A stretch of 32,386 nucleotides of DNA from Sulfolobales archaeon (GTDB lineage Archaea; Thermoproteota; Thermoprotei_A; Sulfolobales; AG1), in assembly GCA_038897115.1 (NCBI GenBank), contig JAWAXC010000012.1, positions 1 to 32,386 of the forward strand, in the 5' to 3' direction. Each line of letters opens with the position of its first letter. Position 1 is the stretch's first letter. Positions 1 through 7,538 of the stretch are shown one piece after another. The position numbers and the translations under genes are program-made. The notes beneath the pieces were generated by a model, which did no database searches, was not told where the DNA came from, and saw nothing but the letters and a program-made list of their open reading frames with translations.

Positions 1-7
1 CAGAGTT

Positions 8-47
8 TAGCCTTCACCCTACGTCTCCCAGAACGGAGAAGAGATGG
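8..47 (+). repeat. degenerate IS605-like hairpin downstream of coiled-coil gene
   Basis: The stretch carries a CTCC/GGAG mini-hairpin followed by GAAGAG and GGTTAGAT. The same arrangement (CTCC, six to seven bases, GGAGAAG, then GGTTAGAT) is found at 32062-32101, also just past the stop of the paralogous coiled-coil gene. It resembles a decayed version of the 7539-7570 hairpin, which has the form of an IS200/IS605 right end. The relationship to a real transposon is inferred; only the similarity between copies is seen. Confidence 0.35.
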
Positions 48-54
48 TTAGATG

Positions 55-579
55 CTATGTTTTTCTTGTTAGTGCTTCTACAAGTCTGTTTATCACTATA
101 TCTCTTAGGCTGTCCATGCTTGTTCTTAGCTGCTTCATATCAGCCTCTAGCCCCTCAACCCCTTTCTCAAGGGCTTCAACCCTCTTCTCTAGGAGCTCGA
201 TCCTCATTGTTAGGTTCTTCTCAACCTCCCCAATTCTTCTCTCAAGGTTTCTCCCAAGCTCTTCAACCCTTTTCTCGAGCATGTCCATCCTCTTCTCAAT
301 AAGATCCATTCTCCTCTCAATTGAGCTCATTCTCTCTGATAGGCTCTTCTCAAGAGCCTCCATCCTTGCCTTTAAACTTTCTTCTAGGCTTGCCATTCTC
401 TTCTCAATCGCGTCCATTCTAGCCACTAGCGTCATCCTTGTAGCCTCCATCAATAGGAAGCCTACCTCCCAATCGCTTAGCTTCTCACCTCTAACGGCTC
501 TATCAATGATCTTCTTAGCATATTCTGTAAGTATGGAGGCTATAACATCTATCCCGATAGATGCGACATGCTCAGCCAT
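55..579 (-). CDS. coiled-coil protein of unknown function, copy 1
   Basis: The protein has 174 residues and no recognised enzymatic motif. Residues 1-50 form a compact helical head (start MAEHVASIGIDVIAS). From about residue 52 to 165 there is an almost uninterrupted heptad coiled coil built from repeats of the type RM-x2-IEKRM and LEKRVE, rich in Glu, Arg, Lys, Leu and Met, so a long rod or oligomer is expected. No membrane segment or signal peptide is seen. The ATG at 579 has GAGG seven bases upstream and an A/T-rich TATA element at 608-617, about 34 bases upstream, so the mRNA leader would be very short. A partial paralog with near-identical C-terminal sequence lies at 32122-32386. Related coiled-coil ORFs are common in Thermoprotei genomes, but their role is unknown to me. 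Confidence 0.75.
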   Translation of the reverse strand: MAEHVASIGIDVIASILTEYAKKIIDRAVRGEKLSDWEVGFLLMEATRMTLVARMDAIEKRMASLEESLKARMEALEKSLSERMSSIERRMDLIEKRMDMLEKRVEELGRNLERRIGEVEKNLTMRIELLEKRVEALEKGVEGLEADMKQLRTSMDSLRDIVINRLVEALTRKT

Positions 580-607
580 AATCCTCTAGATATAGATGCT
601 ATAAGAG

Positions 608-617
608 TTAATAAAAA
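608..617 (-). promoter_or_regulatory. TATA box of coiled-coil gene copy 1
   Basis: On the minus strand the element reads TTTTTTATTAA. Its centre is about 34 bases before the ATG at 579, which would place transcription start within roughly 10 bases of the start codon. Confidence 0.45.
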
Positions 618-704
618 ACATAGCCTCTCAATGTTTAGGTGACCTCAGATATGTCTAGAAAGCGGTATTATAAGATCGGGGTTTTAAGCCCGAGGCTATG
701 GAAA

Positions 705-739
705 CTAATCTCTCCATGTCCTAGGAGGGCGAGGCTTCC
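705..739 (-). repeat. degenerate IS605-like right-end hairpin (minus strand)
   Basis: On the minus strand it begins GGAAGCCTCGCCCT, which matches the start of the intact hairpin at 7539-7570 (GAAAGCCTCGCCCT) except for one base. The 3' half (AGGACATGGAGAGATTAG) follows the same order as AGGGCGGGGAAGAGGTAATAG but has lost much of the pairing. Interpreted as a decayed copy of the same element. Confidence 0.35.
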
Positions 740-1110
740 AGTCATAACCTCGATCTGCCTCCATTGAGACCTCCGGATCATAGGTGTGGGGAACTTCTAT
801 ATACAGGATATTTATCTAGCTTAGCAAAAACCCCTGGGGAACTCTTTATGAAGGAGCTTTAAGTAGTCAGGCTTTTAGCTCTAGAGTTTAATTATCGAGC
901 TACCAGGTTCAACGTGTTTTAGAGCGGTGATCAGCTCTCTTCATGGTTGCTTGTGCCTGTTATTTTCACTATGTTTGTTATCTTGGGCAAGGCCTTCTCT
1001 CAACACTTGCCTATAGATCGCAGGTTCATTAGGTATAAAGTCTCTCACTTGCCAATGCCTCTAATGCTTTTAAACATCTATTATAGGTTTTGAAGGCTTT
1101 AATAAAATTA

Positions 1111-1395
1111 CTAGTCCTTATCAATTAATTGCCTTGTGTTTTCATGTTTAACTTCTATAACATATTTGTCGATCATTCTCTCAATTATGGCTCTATATCT
1201 ATTCACGCTCCTCTCCTTCAGCTCACACATGGAGAGAAGTCCAGAGAGTCTGATCGTCTCTGTTCTAGCTTCTTCCAGTTTCGTTGCTAGTTTAAAGTGT
1301 AGTGAGGCTTCGACTGAGGATAGTTCTAGGAGTGTTTTTAAGAGGTTCTCTCTGGTCTCTCTATTTTCTCCCTGGCTCCCTACTTCTCTAGGCAT
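1111..1395 (-). CDS. small charged helical protein, unknown function
   Basis: The ORF encodes 94 residues, hydrophilic and predicted mostly helical, rich in Glu, Arg and Leu, with a single Cys (in SMCELKERS). No known domain was recognised. Its start overlaps the last 16 bases of a 49-residue upstream ORF (1380-1529), so the two are probably translated from one message. No strong ribosome binding site of its own is visible; translational coupling to the upstream ORF is likely. It may be a small DNA- or partner-binding protein, but nothing in the sequence proves this. AT-rich flanks and small size leave some doubt that it is a conserved gene. Confidence 0.5.
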   Translation of the reverse strand: MPREVGSQGENRETRENLLKTLLELSSVEASLHFKLATKLEEARTETIRLSGLLSMCELKERSVNRYRAIIERMIDKYVIEVKHENTRQLIDKD

Positions 1396-1529
1396 TTTTT
1401 AAAAACCTCCTGAAGGGAATATATTGTTTCGAGATCTTTCTCAACCTCTTCTAGCCTTCTTCTTAGATGTTCAATGCTTCTCCTCTTTTCCTCGATTCTT
1501 CTCAGAATGATCTCCTCGGGATCATTCAT
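1380..1529 (-). CDS. 49-residue coiled-coil mini-protein
   Basis: This short ORF runs from the ATG at 1529 to a TAG at 1380-1382. The product starts MNDPEEIILRRIEEK and continues with heptad-like IEHLRRRLEEVEKDLETI, so it is a single charged coiled coil. A TATA-like element (TTAAAAATTA on the minus strand) lies at 1561-1572, about 35 bases upstream, and a TGA closes the frame just before the start, which supports this start codon. It overlaps the 94-residue ORF by 16 bases in another frame, a typical arrangement of coupled genes. Function is unknown; a two-component small complex (for example an antitoxin-like or structural pair) would fit, but there is no motif evidence. Confidence 0.45.
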   Translation of the reverse strand: MNDPEEIILRRIEEKRRSIEHLRRRLEEVEKDLETIYSLQEVFKKCLEK

Positions 1530-1705
1530 TAAGAGTATTCACCTTGTGATAATTATCTCCCATAATTTTTAAGTATCTCTTAACATCCTCTATCCTAGTA
1601 GTTTTATTTTCCTAGCATAGACTCGTCAATCTTGCTAACATCTTATAGCGATCCGTAGAGGGCGATGCCTCAATAATATAAGATAAATTTATTGATATGC
1701 TTTGC

Positions 1706-2503
1706 TTAATATCGGGATCTTTTGGATCTAAACACATTGTTGGATCGAAGGATCTTGGCAAATCTATATAATTTGATTAATAGGCTGCGCGATATATGGT
1801 GCTTATTATTTTCTTCTAGATCTCTATACGAAGATATTAGAGCTATCTGCGAAGATATAGATCCTTTTAAGATTTCTATAGCGTCTAGCCAAGCCCTGGC
1901 TTCATCCTCATATATAGGTCCTTTGAAGCGATAATCATGCTTCTCAACAAACCTCTCGGCATATCTTAGTATGGCTCTTAGCTTCTCGATCTGAATATCT
2001 ATTAGTTTACCCCTGCTATGTTTGCTTAGCCTATTAATGATCATATAGAGGTGTTTGTAGCATAGTATCGATGATGAGGATAAGTATATAGCAATAGCTT
2101 CTTTGATGCAGTTGGTAAAGACGTTTACATATATCAATTCAAATTCATATATATAGCTACAGAGATTACAACCGCTCCAAAGCTTCCCAGGCTCTCGGAG
2201 CCGTATAGAGGCATCCTTACTATTGTTTAGCCTGTCTATATAATCTTTAAGCATATCAATATATATCAAGGTAGAGCCGAGTCCGTCTATCCCTGGAGAT
2301 CTCTTTACAAAGTTAGCTAGCTTGAACGCATGGTAAGGGCAAAAACCATGACTTATCCTAATGTTCTCCCTTACAGAAGGATCGTTAACATTTTCATAAA
2401 GCAGATTCTCATAATATCTATCTTCAAGCCTATCTAAAAGATAGCATATCGGGCACCTCTTATCCCTGCTTCTCATTGCATCAGATATATTTATAAAGAT
2501 CAT
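1706..2503 (-). CDS. DUF6062-like protein with duplicated CxxC/CxxH motifs
   Basis: The product is 265 residues if started at the ATG at 2503. An in-frame ATG at 2560 would add 19 residues, but the 2503 start has GTGAT five bases upstream, and the sequence MIFINISDAMRSRDKRCPIC looks like a family N-terminus. Two putative metal sites repeat the same spacing: Cys17-Cys20 with Cys55-x2-His58, and Cys112-Cys115 with Cys148-x2-His151. The layout (CPIC, then GFCPYH, then CNLC, then CYKH) resembles DUF6062 proteins, which are found in archaea and bacteria and have no established function. The protein is basic at its C-terminus and has no membrane segment. A zinc- or iron-sulfur-binding role is inferred only from the cysteines. 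Gene composition is notably AT-richer than the operons downstream, which fits an accessory region. Confidence 0.65.
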   Translation of the reverse strand: MIFINISDAMRSRDKRCPICYLLDRLEDRYYENLLYENVNDPSVRENIRISHGFCPYHAFKLANFVKRSPGIDGLGSTLIYIDMLKDYIDRLNNSKDASIRLREPGKLWSGCNLCSYIYEFELIYVNVFTNCIKEAIAIYLSSSSILCYKHLYMIINRLSKHSRGKLIDIQIEKLRAILRYAERFVEKHDYRFKGPIYEDEARAWLDAIEILKGSISSQIALISSYRDLEENNKHHISRSLLIKLYRFAKILRSNNVFRSKRSRY

Positions 2504-2699
2504 TCTATCACATAGAGCGATATACCCACCTGCTATAAGATGTATAGAGGAGCTAATCAATTTTATTACATTAAGATAACTCCAGCAAAGCTACATAATC
2601 TAATAGCCACCCATAACACACAAATAATTCGGACTACAGAGAGCTATAAAGATCCAAACCAACATCTTTTTACTAAAGCCTTTCCTATCTGTTATGAAT

Positions 2700-2731
2700 G
2701 AAAGCCCCATAATTTAGAGTGGGGATGAGGT
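2700..2731 (+). repeat. solo IS200/IS605-like right-end hairpin
   Basis: The sequence starts GAAAGCCCCA, has a ten-base A/T-rich loop and closes TGGGGATGAGG. The stem CCCCA/TGGGG pairs perfectly over five bases. The frame GAAAGCC...GGGG(A/T)(A/T)GAGG is shared with 7539-7570 and is the form seen at the right end of archaeal IS200/IS605 elements, where the tnpB-linked guide RNA scaffold ends. No tnpA or tnpB is nearby, so this is a solo end or remnant. Confidence 0.5.
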
Positions 2732-2921
2732 TGGGCTACGGGAAACTTGTTTAAACAAGATATTTATACAATTTATCAGCGGAGGTTCATTAGATCATCT
2801 TTCACCGAGCGACAGCTCATCATCAATATCTATATTTCTAGGCAATCTTATAATTATGGCTTCTCAGCAGGGTTAGTTAGAGTTGGATAACGATGTTGTT
2901 ATAGACCAGGGTATCTTTTAG

Positions 2922-2930
2922 CTTTTTAAA
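2922..2930 (+). promoter_or_regulatory. TATA box of class V aminotransferase gene
   Basis: CTTTTTAAA is centred 27-28 bases before the ATG at 2954, implying a leaderless or near-leaderless message. GGTG at 2943-2946 could alternatively serve as a ribosome binding site. Confidence 0.5.
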
Positions 2931-2953
2931 GATAACTTTTTTGGTGCCCTGGC

Positions 2954-4117
2954 ATGAGGATCTATACGGATAGGTATATCATCACCCCAGGGCCTACTGA
3001 GATCCCCTATAGGGTTAGGCTTGCAATGGCTAGGGAGACAACTAATCCTGATCTGGATCCAGAGTTCCTCGATCTATATAATCGTGTTAGGGGGAGGGTT
3101 AAGGATCTCATATCTGCACAGAGATCTGATGTATATCTAATGGTTGGGGAGGCTTTGATGGGGCTTGAAATAGCTATTGCTAACATGGTTAGGAGAGGCG
3201 ATAAGGTTGTTGTGATAGCTAATGGTGTATATGGCGAGGGATTCGCCGATATTGTTAGGGCATATGGTGGTGATCCTATCCTAGTCGCCTCTAATGATTG
3301 GAGGAGATCTGTTGATCTCGGGGATCTCGAGAGGGCCCTTGAGAAGAACAAGGATGCAGATCTTATAACCCTTGTCCACTGCGATACCCCCTCAGCCCTT
3401 CTAAACGATCTAAGGGGTGTTGCTAGGATCGCAAGGGATAGGGGTGCTTATCTAGTTGTAGACGCTGTTTCAAGCGTTGGAGGGGTTGAGGTTAAATTTG
3501 ATGAATGGGGCGTTGATGTTCTCATCACAGGCTCTCAGAAGGCTCTGAACGCGCCAACAGGGGTTACCATAATGGCTATCTCTAAAAGGGCTTGGGATAG
3601 GATTGAGAGGACAGGCTATAGAGGCATATACCTCTCCCTCAAATCATGGAGGGACATGCTGGATGGCAAAGGCGTTTTCCCCTACACCATGAGCGACCCC
3701 CTGATCTATGCCCTTGATGAGGCTCTGAACATCCTATTTGAAGAGGGGCTTGAGAATGTATTTAGAAGGCATGAGCTTGCTAGAAAAGCCTCTTGGGAGG
3801 CCGCGGCATCCCTAGGCCTAGAGCCGTTTCCAGCCTCTATAGATGATTCATCACCAACTGTTACAGCACTGCTAGTGCCTCGGGGTGTTGATGAGGCTAG
3901 GCTTAGGATGCATATATGGAGGAAATATGGTGTCATGCTGGCTGGGAGCTGGGATAGGCTGGAGGGGAGGGTTCTGAGGATCGGGCATATGGGTATCCAG
4001 GCATCTAGAGGACATCTTATCCAAGCTTATACAGCCCTTGCAAGGGGTTTAAGAGATATGGGTCTCGATGTTAGCATCTCAAAGGCTGTCGAGGCTATAG
4101 AGGATGTGTTTAAATAG
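2954..4117 (+). CDS. class V aminotransferase (alanine/serine-glyoxylate type)
   Basis: The 387-residue cytosolic PLP enzyme belongs to fold type I, class V. It opens with a TPGPTEIP motif (11-18), typical of alanine-glyoxylate and serine-pyruvate aminotransferases, where it lines the substrate pocket. VVDAVSSVGG gives the PLP-nitrogen Asp at 170, and GSQKALNAPTG places the Schiff-base lysine at 196. HCDTPSALLND (142-152) matches the region binding the cofactor face. Length is normal for the family. It probably moves an amino group from alanine or serine to glyoxylate or a related 2-oxoacid; the exact donor and acceptor cannot be read from sequence. The start ATG has a TATA box 27 bases upstream. 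It stands alone, followed by an Lrp-TRASH regulator about 180 bases downstream. Confidence 0.85.
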   Translation: MRIYTDRYIITPGPTEIPYRVRLAMARETTNPDLDPEFLDLYNRVRGRVKDLISAQRSDVYLMVGEALMGLEIAIANMVRRGDKVVVIANGVYGEGFADIVRAYGGDPILVASNDWRRSVDLGDLERALEKNKDADLITLVHCDTPSALLNDLRGVARIARDRGAYLVVDAVSSVGGVEVKFDEWGVDVLITGSQKALNAPTGVTIMAISKRAWDRIERTGYRGIYLSLKSWRDMLDGKGVFPYTMSDPLIYALDEALNILFEEGLENVFRRHELARKASWEAAASLGLEPFPASIDDSSPTVTALLVPRGVDEARLRMHIWRKYGVMLAGSWDRLEGRVLRIGHMGIQASRGHLIQAYTALARGLRDMGLDVSISKAVEAIEDVFK

Positions 4118-4297
4118 CTTTTCAAATCCACATATCTTTATAGTCTCTTCGCCCCCATAGCCTTAGAGGCTGTTGAAAGGGCTTTTATCTAGCTTTTGAA
4201 AGAGGTTGCAAGAGGATCTGGGTTAACTTGTTTATACTGCTCGGTCTACATGTGTTGTATTAATATATCTATTTGTGAAATATATTTTGGGGATAAT

Positions 4298-4897
4298 TTG
4301 GTTAGGGTTAAAAAGAGTCTCGATGCTATGGATATAGAGATTCTGAAGATACTCTCTAGCAACTGTAGGGAGAAGCTCGAGGATATAGCCTCTAAGGTTG
4401 GTCTGAGCTCTCCCATGGTTAGGAAGAGGATCGAGGTTATGGAGAAGCTCGGAATTATAAGGGGCTGTGTTGCGAGGGTTGATATGTCCATGCTTGAGGG
4501 GGTGTCATCGAGCCTCGTGCTGATCAGGCATAGGGGGTCTTCTAAGCTTGCCGAGTCCCTCTATAGGCATCCAGCTGTGGAGAGGGTCTATATATCAAGG
4601 GCTGGGGATACAATAGTAGCCCTTGTAAGGGGTGTTGGTTCTGAGGGTGCTAGGGAGGTTATCGATATGGTTAGGAGGGAGGCTCCCGATGCTGAGATCA
4701 TAGATGTTGATCAGATCTATGAGAAGCCCTGGGTGCCTGAGAAGCCAGGGATATCTATTATATATAGATGTGGATTCTGCGGCGGCGTTATAATCGGATC
4801 CCCCTATGTGCTTGAGCTGGGGGATGGGATAAAGACATTCCACGGCAAGGAGTGTGCAGAGGCATATCTCCAGAAGAAGAGGCTTTTACAGGCATAG
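4298..4897 (+). CDS. Lrp/AsnC-type HTH regulator with C-terminal TRASH domain
   Basis: The protein is 199 residues from a TTG start at 4298. An AsnC-type winged helix (about residues 9-65, with LDAMDIEILKIL and SPMVRKRIEVMEKLGII) is followed by a RAM-like middle region and a TRASH domain with CGFC at 158-161 and HGKEC (His182, Cys186). TRASH domains bind heavy metals, and this architecture is the one known for CopT/CopR-type copper regulators of Sulfolobales. A TTG further upstream (4196) would keep the frame open, but the added 34 residues are a Cys-rich translation of AT-rich DNA. The 4298 TTG has GGGGAT five bases upstream and an ATTAATATAT box about 36 bases upstream. No copper ATPase or chaperone gene is adjacent, so the metal and targets are unknown. 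Confidence 0.8.
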   Translation: MVRVKKSLDAMDIEILKILSSNCREKLEDIASKVGLSSPMVRKRIEVMEKLGIIRGCVARVDMSMLEGVSSSLVLIRHRGSSKLAESLYRHPAVERVYISRAGDTIVALVRGVGSEGAREVIDMVRREAPDAEIIDVDQIYEKPWVPEKPGISIIYRCGFCGGVIIGSPYVLELGDGIKTFHGKECAEAYLQKKRLLQA

Positions 4898-4965
4898 CGG
4901 TGGACATGGATCAGAAGGAATATTAGGCTGGAACGCGGATAAAGTGATTAAGGGGGTTAGGAAAA

Positions 4966-6168
4966 ATTCCAAGGTTCGAAGAGCTGACCGAGAAGATAAA
5001 TAGGTTCCAGAGAGAGCTTGTAAAGCCATTCGTTGGTAGGGATGAGGAGACCAAGGTAGTTACTCTCGCACTCATGACGAGGGAGCATGCTCTATTGATA
5101 GGAGAGCCTGGAACGGCTAAGAGCGCCCTTATAAGGAGAGCCGCTGCCCTTCTAAACGCTAGGTTCTTCTCCTACCTCCTAACCAAGTTCACAGAGCCCG
5201 ACGAGATCTTCGGCCCTGTGGATATAAAGGTTTTTATAGATGAGAAGAGGTTTAAGAGGGTGATCACGAGAACCCTGCTCGATGCTGAGATAGCATTTCT
5301 AGACGAGATCTTCAAGGCTAGCTCAAGCATTCTCAACAGCATATTATCGATTATAAATGAGAGGATATACTACGAGGCTGGAGCTGCGATAAGGGTTCCC
5401 CTGTGGAGCTTGTTCGCAGCATCTAACGAGGTTCCAGATGATCCGGAGCTTGCCGCGATATACGATAGAATGCTTTTGAGACACCATGTTAAGCCGGTGC
5501 CAGATGATCTCTGGAAGGATCTTCTGAACCAGGAGTGGGAGAACGAGAAGAGAGAGGATATCGTTGATGTGGAGCCTGTCCTCCTAATGCAGGATCTTAT
5601 GAGTATAAGGGACGAGGTCTTTAAAGTAGATCTCGAGGGGATCAAGCCTAAGTTGATAAAGCTCTTCGCAATACTCGAGTCGAAGGGCATACATATAACG
5701 GATAGGAGGAAGGGTAAGACGCTTAAGGTGATTGCTGCGAACGCAATCCTAAATGGGAGGACAAAGGCGTTGGAGGAGGATCTTCTTGTGCTTAAATATG
5801 TAGCTCCAAGGGATATAGATGAGTTTGAGAAGGTGAATGTGATCCTTCATGAAGAGCTTAAAACCCCATATATGTATTTGAGAGAGCTGGAGGATATAGA
5901 GAGAAATGTTAAGGAGCTTATGAACTATATAAGCTCATTCCAAGCGAGCTATGGCTATGCAGAACCAATCACCCCAGGGGCTAGAACTACGCTATCTAGG
6001 TTCTACGAGGAGAGGCTCAACGAGATCTACAGAGATCTAGAGGCCCTTAGGGAGAGGGTATCAGCTATAATAATAGAGAGTGGGGATAAGAATGTCGAGG
6101 CATATGGGAAGAAGGTGATAGAGCTTATAAGTACTGCAATGGAGAAGATAAGGAAGAGGATAGAGTAG
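4966..6168 (+). CDS. MoxR-family AAA+ ATPase (RavA-like)
   Basis: This is an AAA+ ATPase of about 400 residues that partners the VWA protein immediately downstream, as in RavA-ViaA-like pairs thought to act as chaperones for protein or cofactor assembly. Walker A is GEPGTAKS (46-53), Walker B FLDEIF (about 111-116), and sensor 1 Asn lies in AASNEVPDD (about 154); candidate arginine fingers follow in YDRMLLRHH. The family-conserved N-terminus (FEELTEKINRF and KPFVGRDEE) is in frame upstream of the first ATG at 5074, but no ATG, GTG or TTG exists between the TGA at 4945 and 5074. The best start is therefore a near-cognate ATT at 4966, preceded by AAGGGGGTTAGG. A one-base indel in the A5 run at 4962-4966 would alternatively connect a GTG at 4944. 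The C-terminal part (about 275-400) is helical. Confidence 0.8.
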   Translation: MPRFEELTEKINRFQRELVKPFVGRDEETKVVTLALMTREHALLIGEPGTAKSALIRRAAALLNARFFSYLLTKFTEPDEIFGPVDIKVFIDEKRFKRVITRTLLDAEIAFLDEIFKASSSILNSILSIINERIYYEAGAAIRVPLWSLFAASNEVPDDPELAAIYDRMLLRHHVKPVPDDLWKDLLNQEWENEKREDIVDVEPVLLMQDLMSIRDEVFKVDLEGIKPKLIKLFAILESKGIHITDRRKGKTLKVIAANAILNGRTKALEEDLLVLKYVAPRDIDEFEKVNVILHEELKTPYMYLRELEDIERNVKELMNYISSFQASYGYAEPITPGARTTLSRFYEERLNEIYRDLEALRERVSAIIIESGDKNVEAYGKKVIELISTAMEKIRKRIE

Positions 6169-6175
6169 TGATATA

Positions 6176-7522
6176 ATGCCAGGTATACTTGCTGGTATAA
6201 GATATGATGATCCTCTTGTGAGGTATAGAGGGGATAAGCTGGTAGAGATTGTTAAGAAACTCTCAAGATCTAAGAGGGCTGATACGATCAACACAGATCT
6301 TGGGATAGATGTTTTCTACCTCTTCTACCTCCCATTCCCCATACTAGTTCCTCCCAAGAAGGGCGAGCTGGATCCGTGGACAATGCTTAGATATATGATC
6401 GCGAGGGAGATCCTAAGCAGTGAGGAGGCTAGGAAGATAAGGTATTACACGATAGCCCACAGCGGTAGATCTATAATAGTGGGTGCCAGCTTCCTAGAAC
6501 ACCTGTTAAACGAGCTCAGCCCACAGCAAGGGGGAGGGGGAGAAGGTGGTGGGGAGAGTGAGAAAAGGGATCAGGGGGAGGGGGAGGGGGATGAGGGTGG
6601 TGATAGAGATAAAAGAGGATCTAGTATTAGGGATGCTATTAGAAACGCTCTTAGAAAGGTTGGGAACGAGCTAGAGAATATCTCCAAGCTAGAGCATCTC
6701 TCCATGGGAACCCAAGCAGGGACTGGATCTCTGTTGGAGATGATAGAAAACTCCAGCGATATCCTCAGGCTAGCTAGGAACACAGATGTTCAGAAGCTAC
6801 TGGATAGCCTTAGCTTTATAGAGGATATGACCCTTAGATTCAGGAGGAAAACAATTAAATCACCTAAGGGAGAGGTTGTTGGCTATATAAGGGGTTCCCA
6901 CATACAGAGGGCATCTAGATCCGAGCTAGCCCTTTTCGAGGATGAGGAGGCCAGCTGGGTTCTTCTATATAAGTGGGCAACTGGCAAGCTGATCCTATAT
7001 GAGAAGGTTGTGAGACAGGACTACGGGCCCCTCTATGTTCTCCTAGATAAATCGGGATCCATGGATGGTGAGAAGATAAGGTGGGCGAAGGCAACGGCGA
7101 TAGCTCTCTTTATGAGGGCTAGGAGGGAGGGTAGGCCATTCCTAATAAGGTTCTTCGACTCAGCACCATATAGCCTTATAAAGGTATCTAGATCTAGCAA
7201 GCCCGGCGAAACCCTGAGGCTGATGGACTATCTAGCTAGGATAAAGAGCGGTGGGGGGACAGATATAACGAGATCCATTATAGTTGCGTGCCAAGACGTC
7301 TCGGAGCTGAAGATGAAGGGCCTTGGAGAGCTTATATTGATAACAGACGGTGAGGATAGGATAGCTGAGAACATGGTTAGGAGGCATCTGAAGGAGAATA
7401 ATCTAAGGCTAATAACTGTTATGGTTATGGGTGAGAACCCGGATCTCAGGAGGATCAGTGCTAAGTACTTCAAGGTAGCTAAGCTAAGCAATAAGGAGAT
7501 GCTAGAAGTTCTAGAGCTATAG
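6176..7522 (+). CDS. VWA-domain protein, MoxR partner (CoxE/ViaA-like)
   Basis: This is a 448-residue cytosolic protein. The C-terminal von Willebrand A domain (about 284-448) has an intact MIDAS: DKSGS (Asp291, Ser293, Ser295), Thr362 in GGGTDITRS, and Asp391 in LITDGED. The N-terminal half is helical and split by a Gly/Glu-rich low-complexity linker (about 118-145). The ATG at 6176 lies eight bases after the MoxR stop and is preceded by GTGAT, so the two genes form one operon. By analogy with MoxR-VWA pairs, the ATPase would remodel a client bound through the metal site; the client here is unknown. The gene ends 17 bases before an IS605-like hairpin (7539-7570) that may also act as its terminator. 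Confidence 0.85.
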   Translation: MPGILAGIRYDDPLVRYRGDKLVEIVKKLSRSKRADTINTDLGIDVFYLFYLPFPILVPPKKGELDPWTMLRYMIAREILSSEEARKIRYYTIAHSGRSIIVGASFLEHLLNELSPQQGGGGEGGGESEKRDQGEGEGDEGGDRDKRGSSIRDAIRNALRKVGNELENISKLEHLSMGTQAGTGSLLEMIENSSDILRLARNTDVQKLLDSLSFIEDMTLRFRRKTIKSPKGEVVGYIRGSHIQRASRSELALFEDEEASWVLLYKWATGKLILYEKVVRQDYGPLYVLLDKSGSMDGEKIRWAKATAIALFMRARREGRPFLIRFFDSAPYSLIKVSRSSKPGETLRLMDYLARIKSGGGTDITRSIIVACQDVSELKMKGLGELILITDGEDRIAENMVRRHLKENNLRLITVMVMGENPDLRRISAKYFKVAKLSNKEMLEVLEL

Positions 7523-7538
7523 CTCAAGGGTTATAACT

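Larger units (their letters stand above)
590..1110. other. gene-poor intergenic stretch with possible decayed sequence
   Basis: No convincing intact gene is present in these 520 bases. It holds a TCGGG/CCCGA inverted repeat around 677-694, a minus-strand hairpin-like element at 705-739 (listed separately), and two similar boxes beginning TGGGGAAC at about 787 and 836. A plus-strand frame stays open from about 919 to 1094 and translates to a hydrophobic then basic tail without a clear start, with a stop just before it. It may be a gene remnant, but I cannot name the parent. Confidence 0.4.
2504..2953. other. intergenic region with promoter and one IS605-like hairpin
   Basis: About 450 bases without a recognisable gene lie between divergently transcribed genes. 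It contains the hairpin element at 2700-2731 and the aminotransferase promoter near 2922-2930. Nothing else could be supported. Confidence 0.5.

Noticed and set aside
44-589. Long plus-strand frame (181 codons) opposite the coiled-coil gene
   Set aside because: It is the mirror of the heptad-rich minus-strand gene; the product is an unnatural Ser/Leu/Phe repeat and there is no ribosome binding site.
677-694. TCGGG/CCCGA inverted repeat as a terminator
   Set aside because: No T-run follows on either strand, and no gene ends next to it.
4973-4990. GGTTCGAA resembling a tRNA T-loop
   Set aside because: No T-stem pairing, anticodon arm or acceptor stem surrounds it; the bases encode the conserved MoxR N-terminus.
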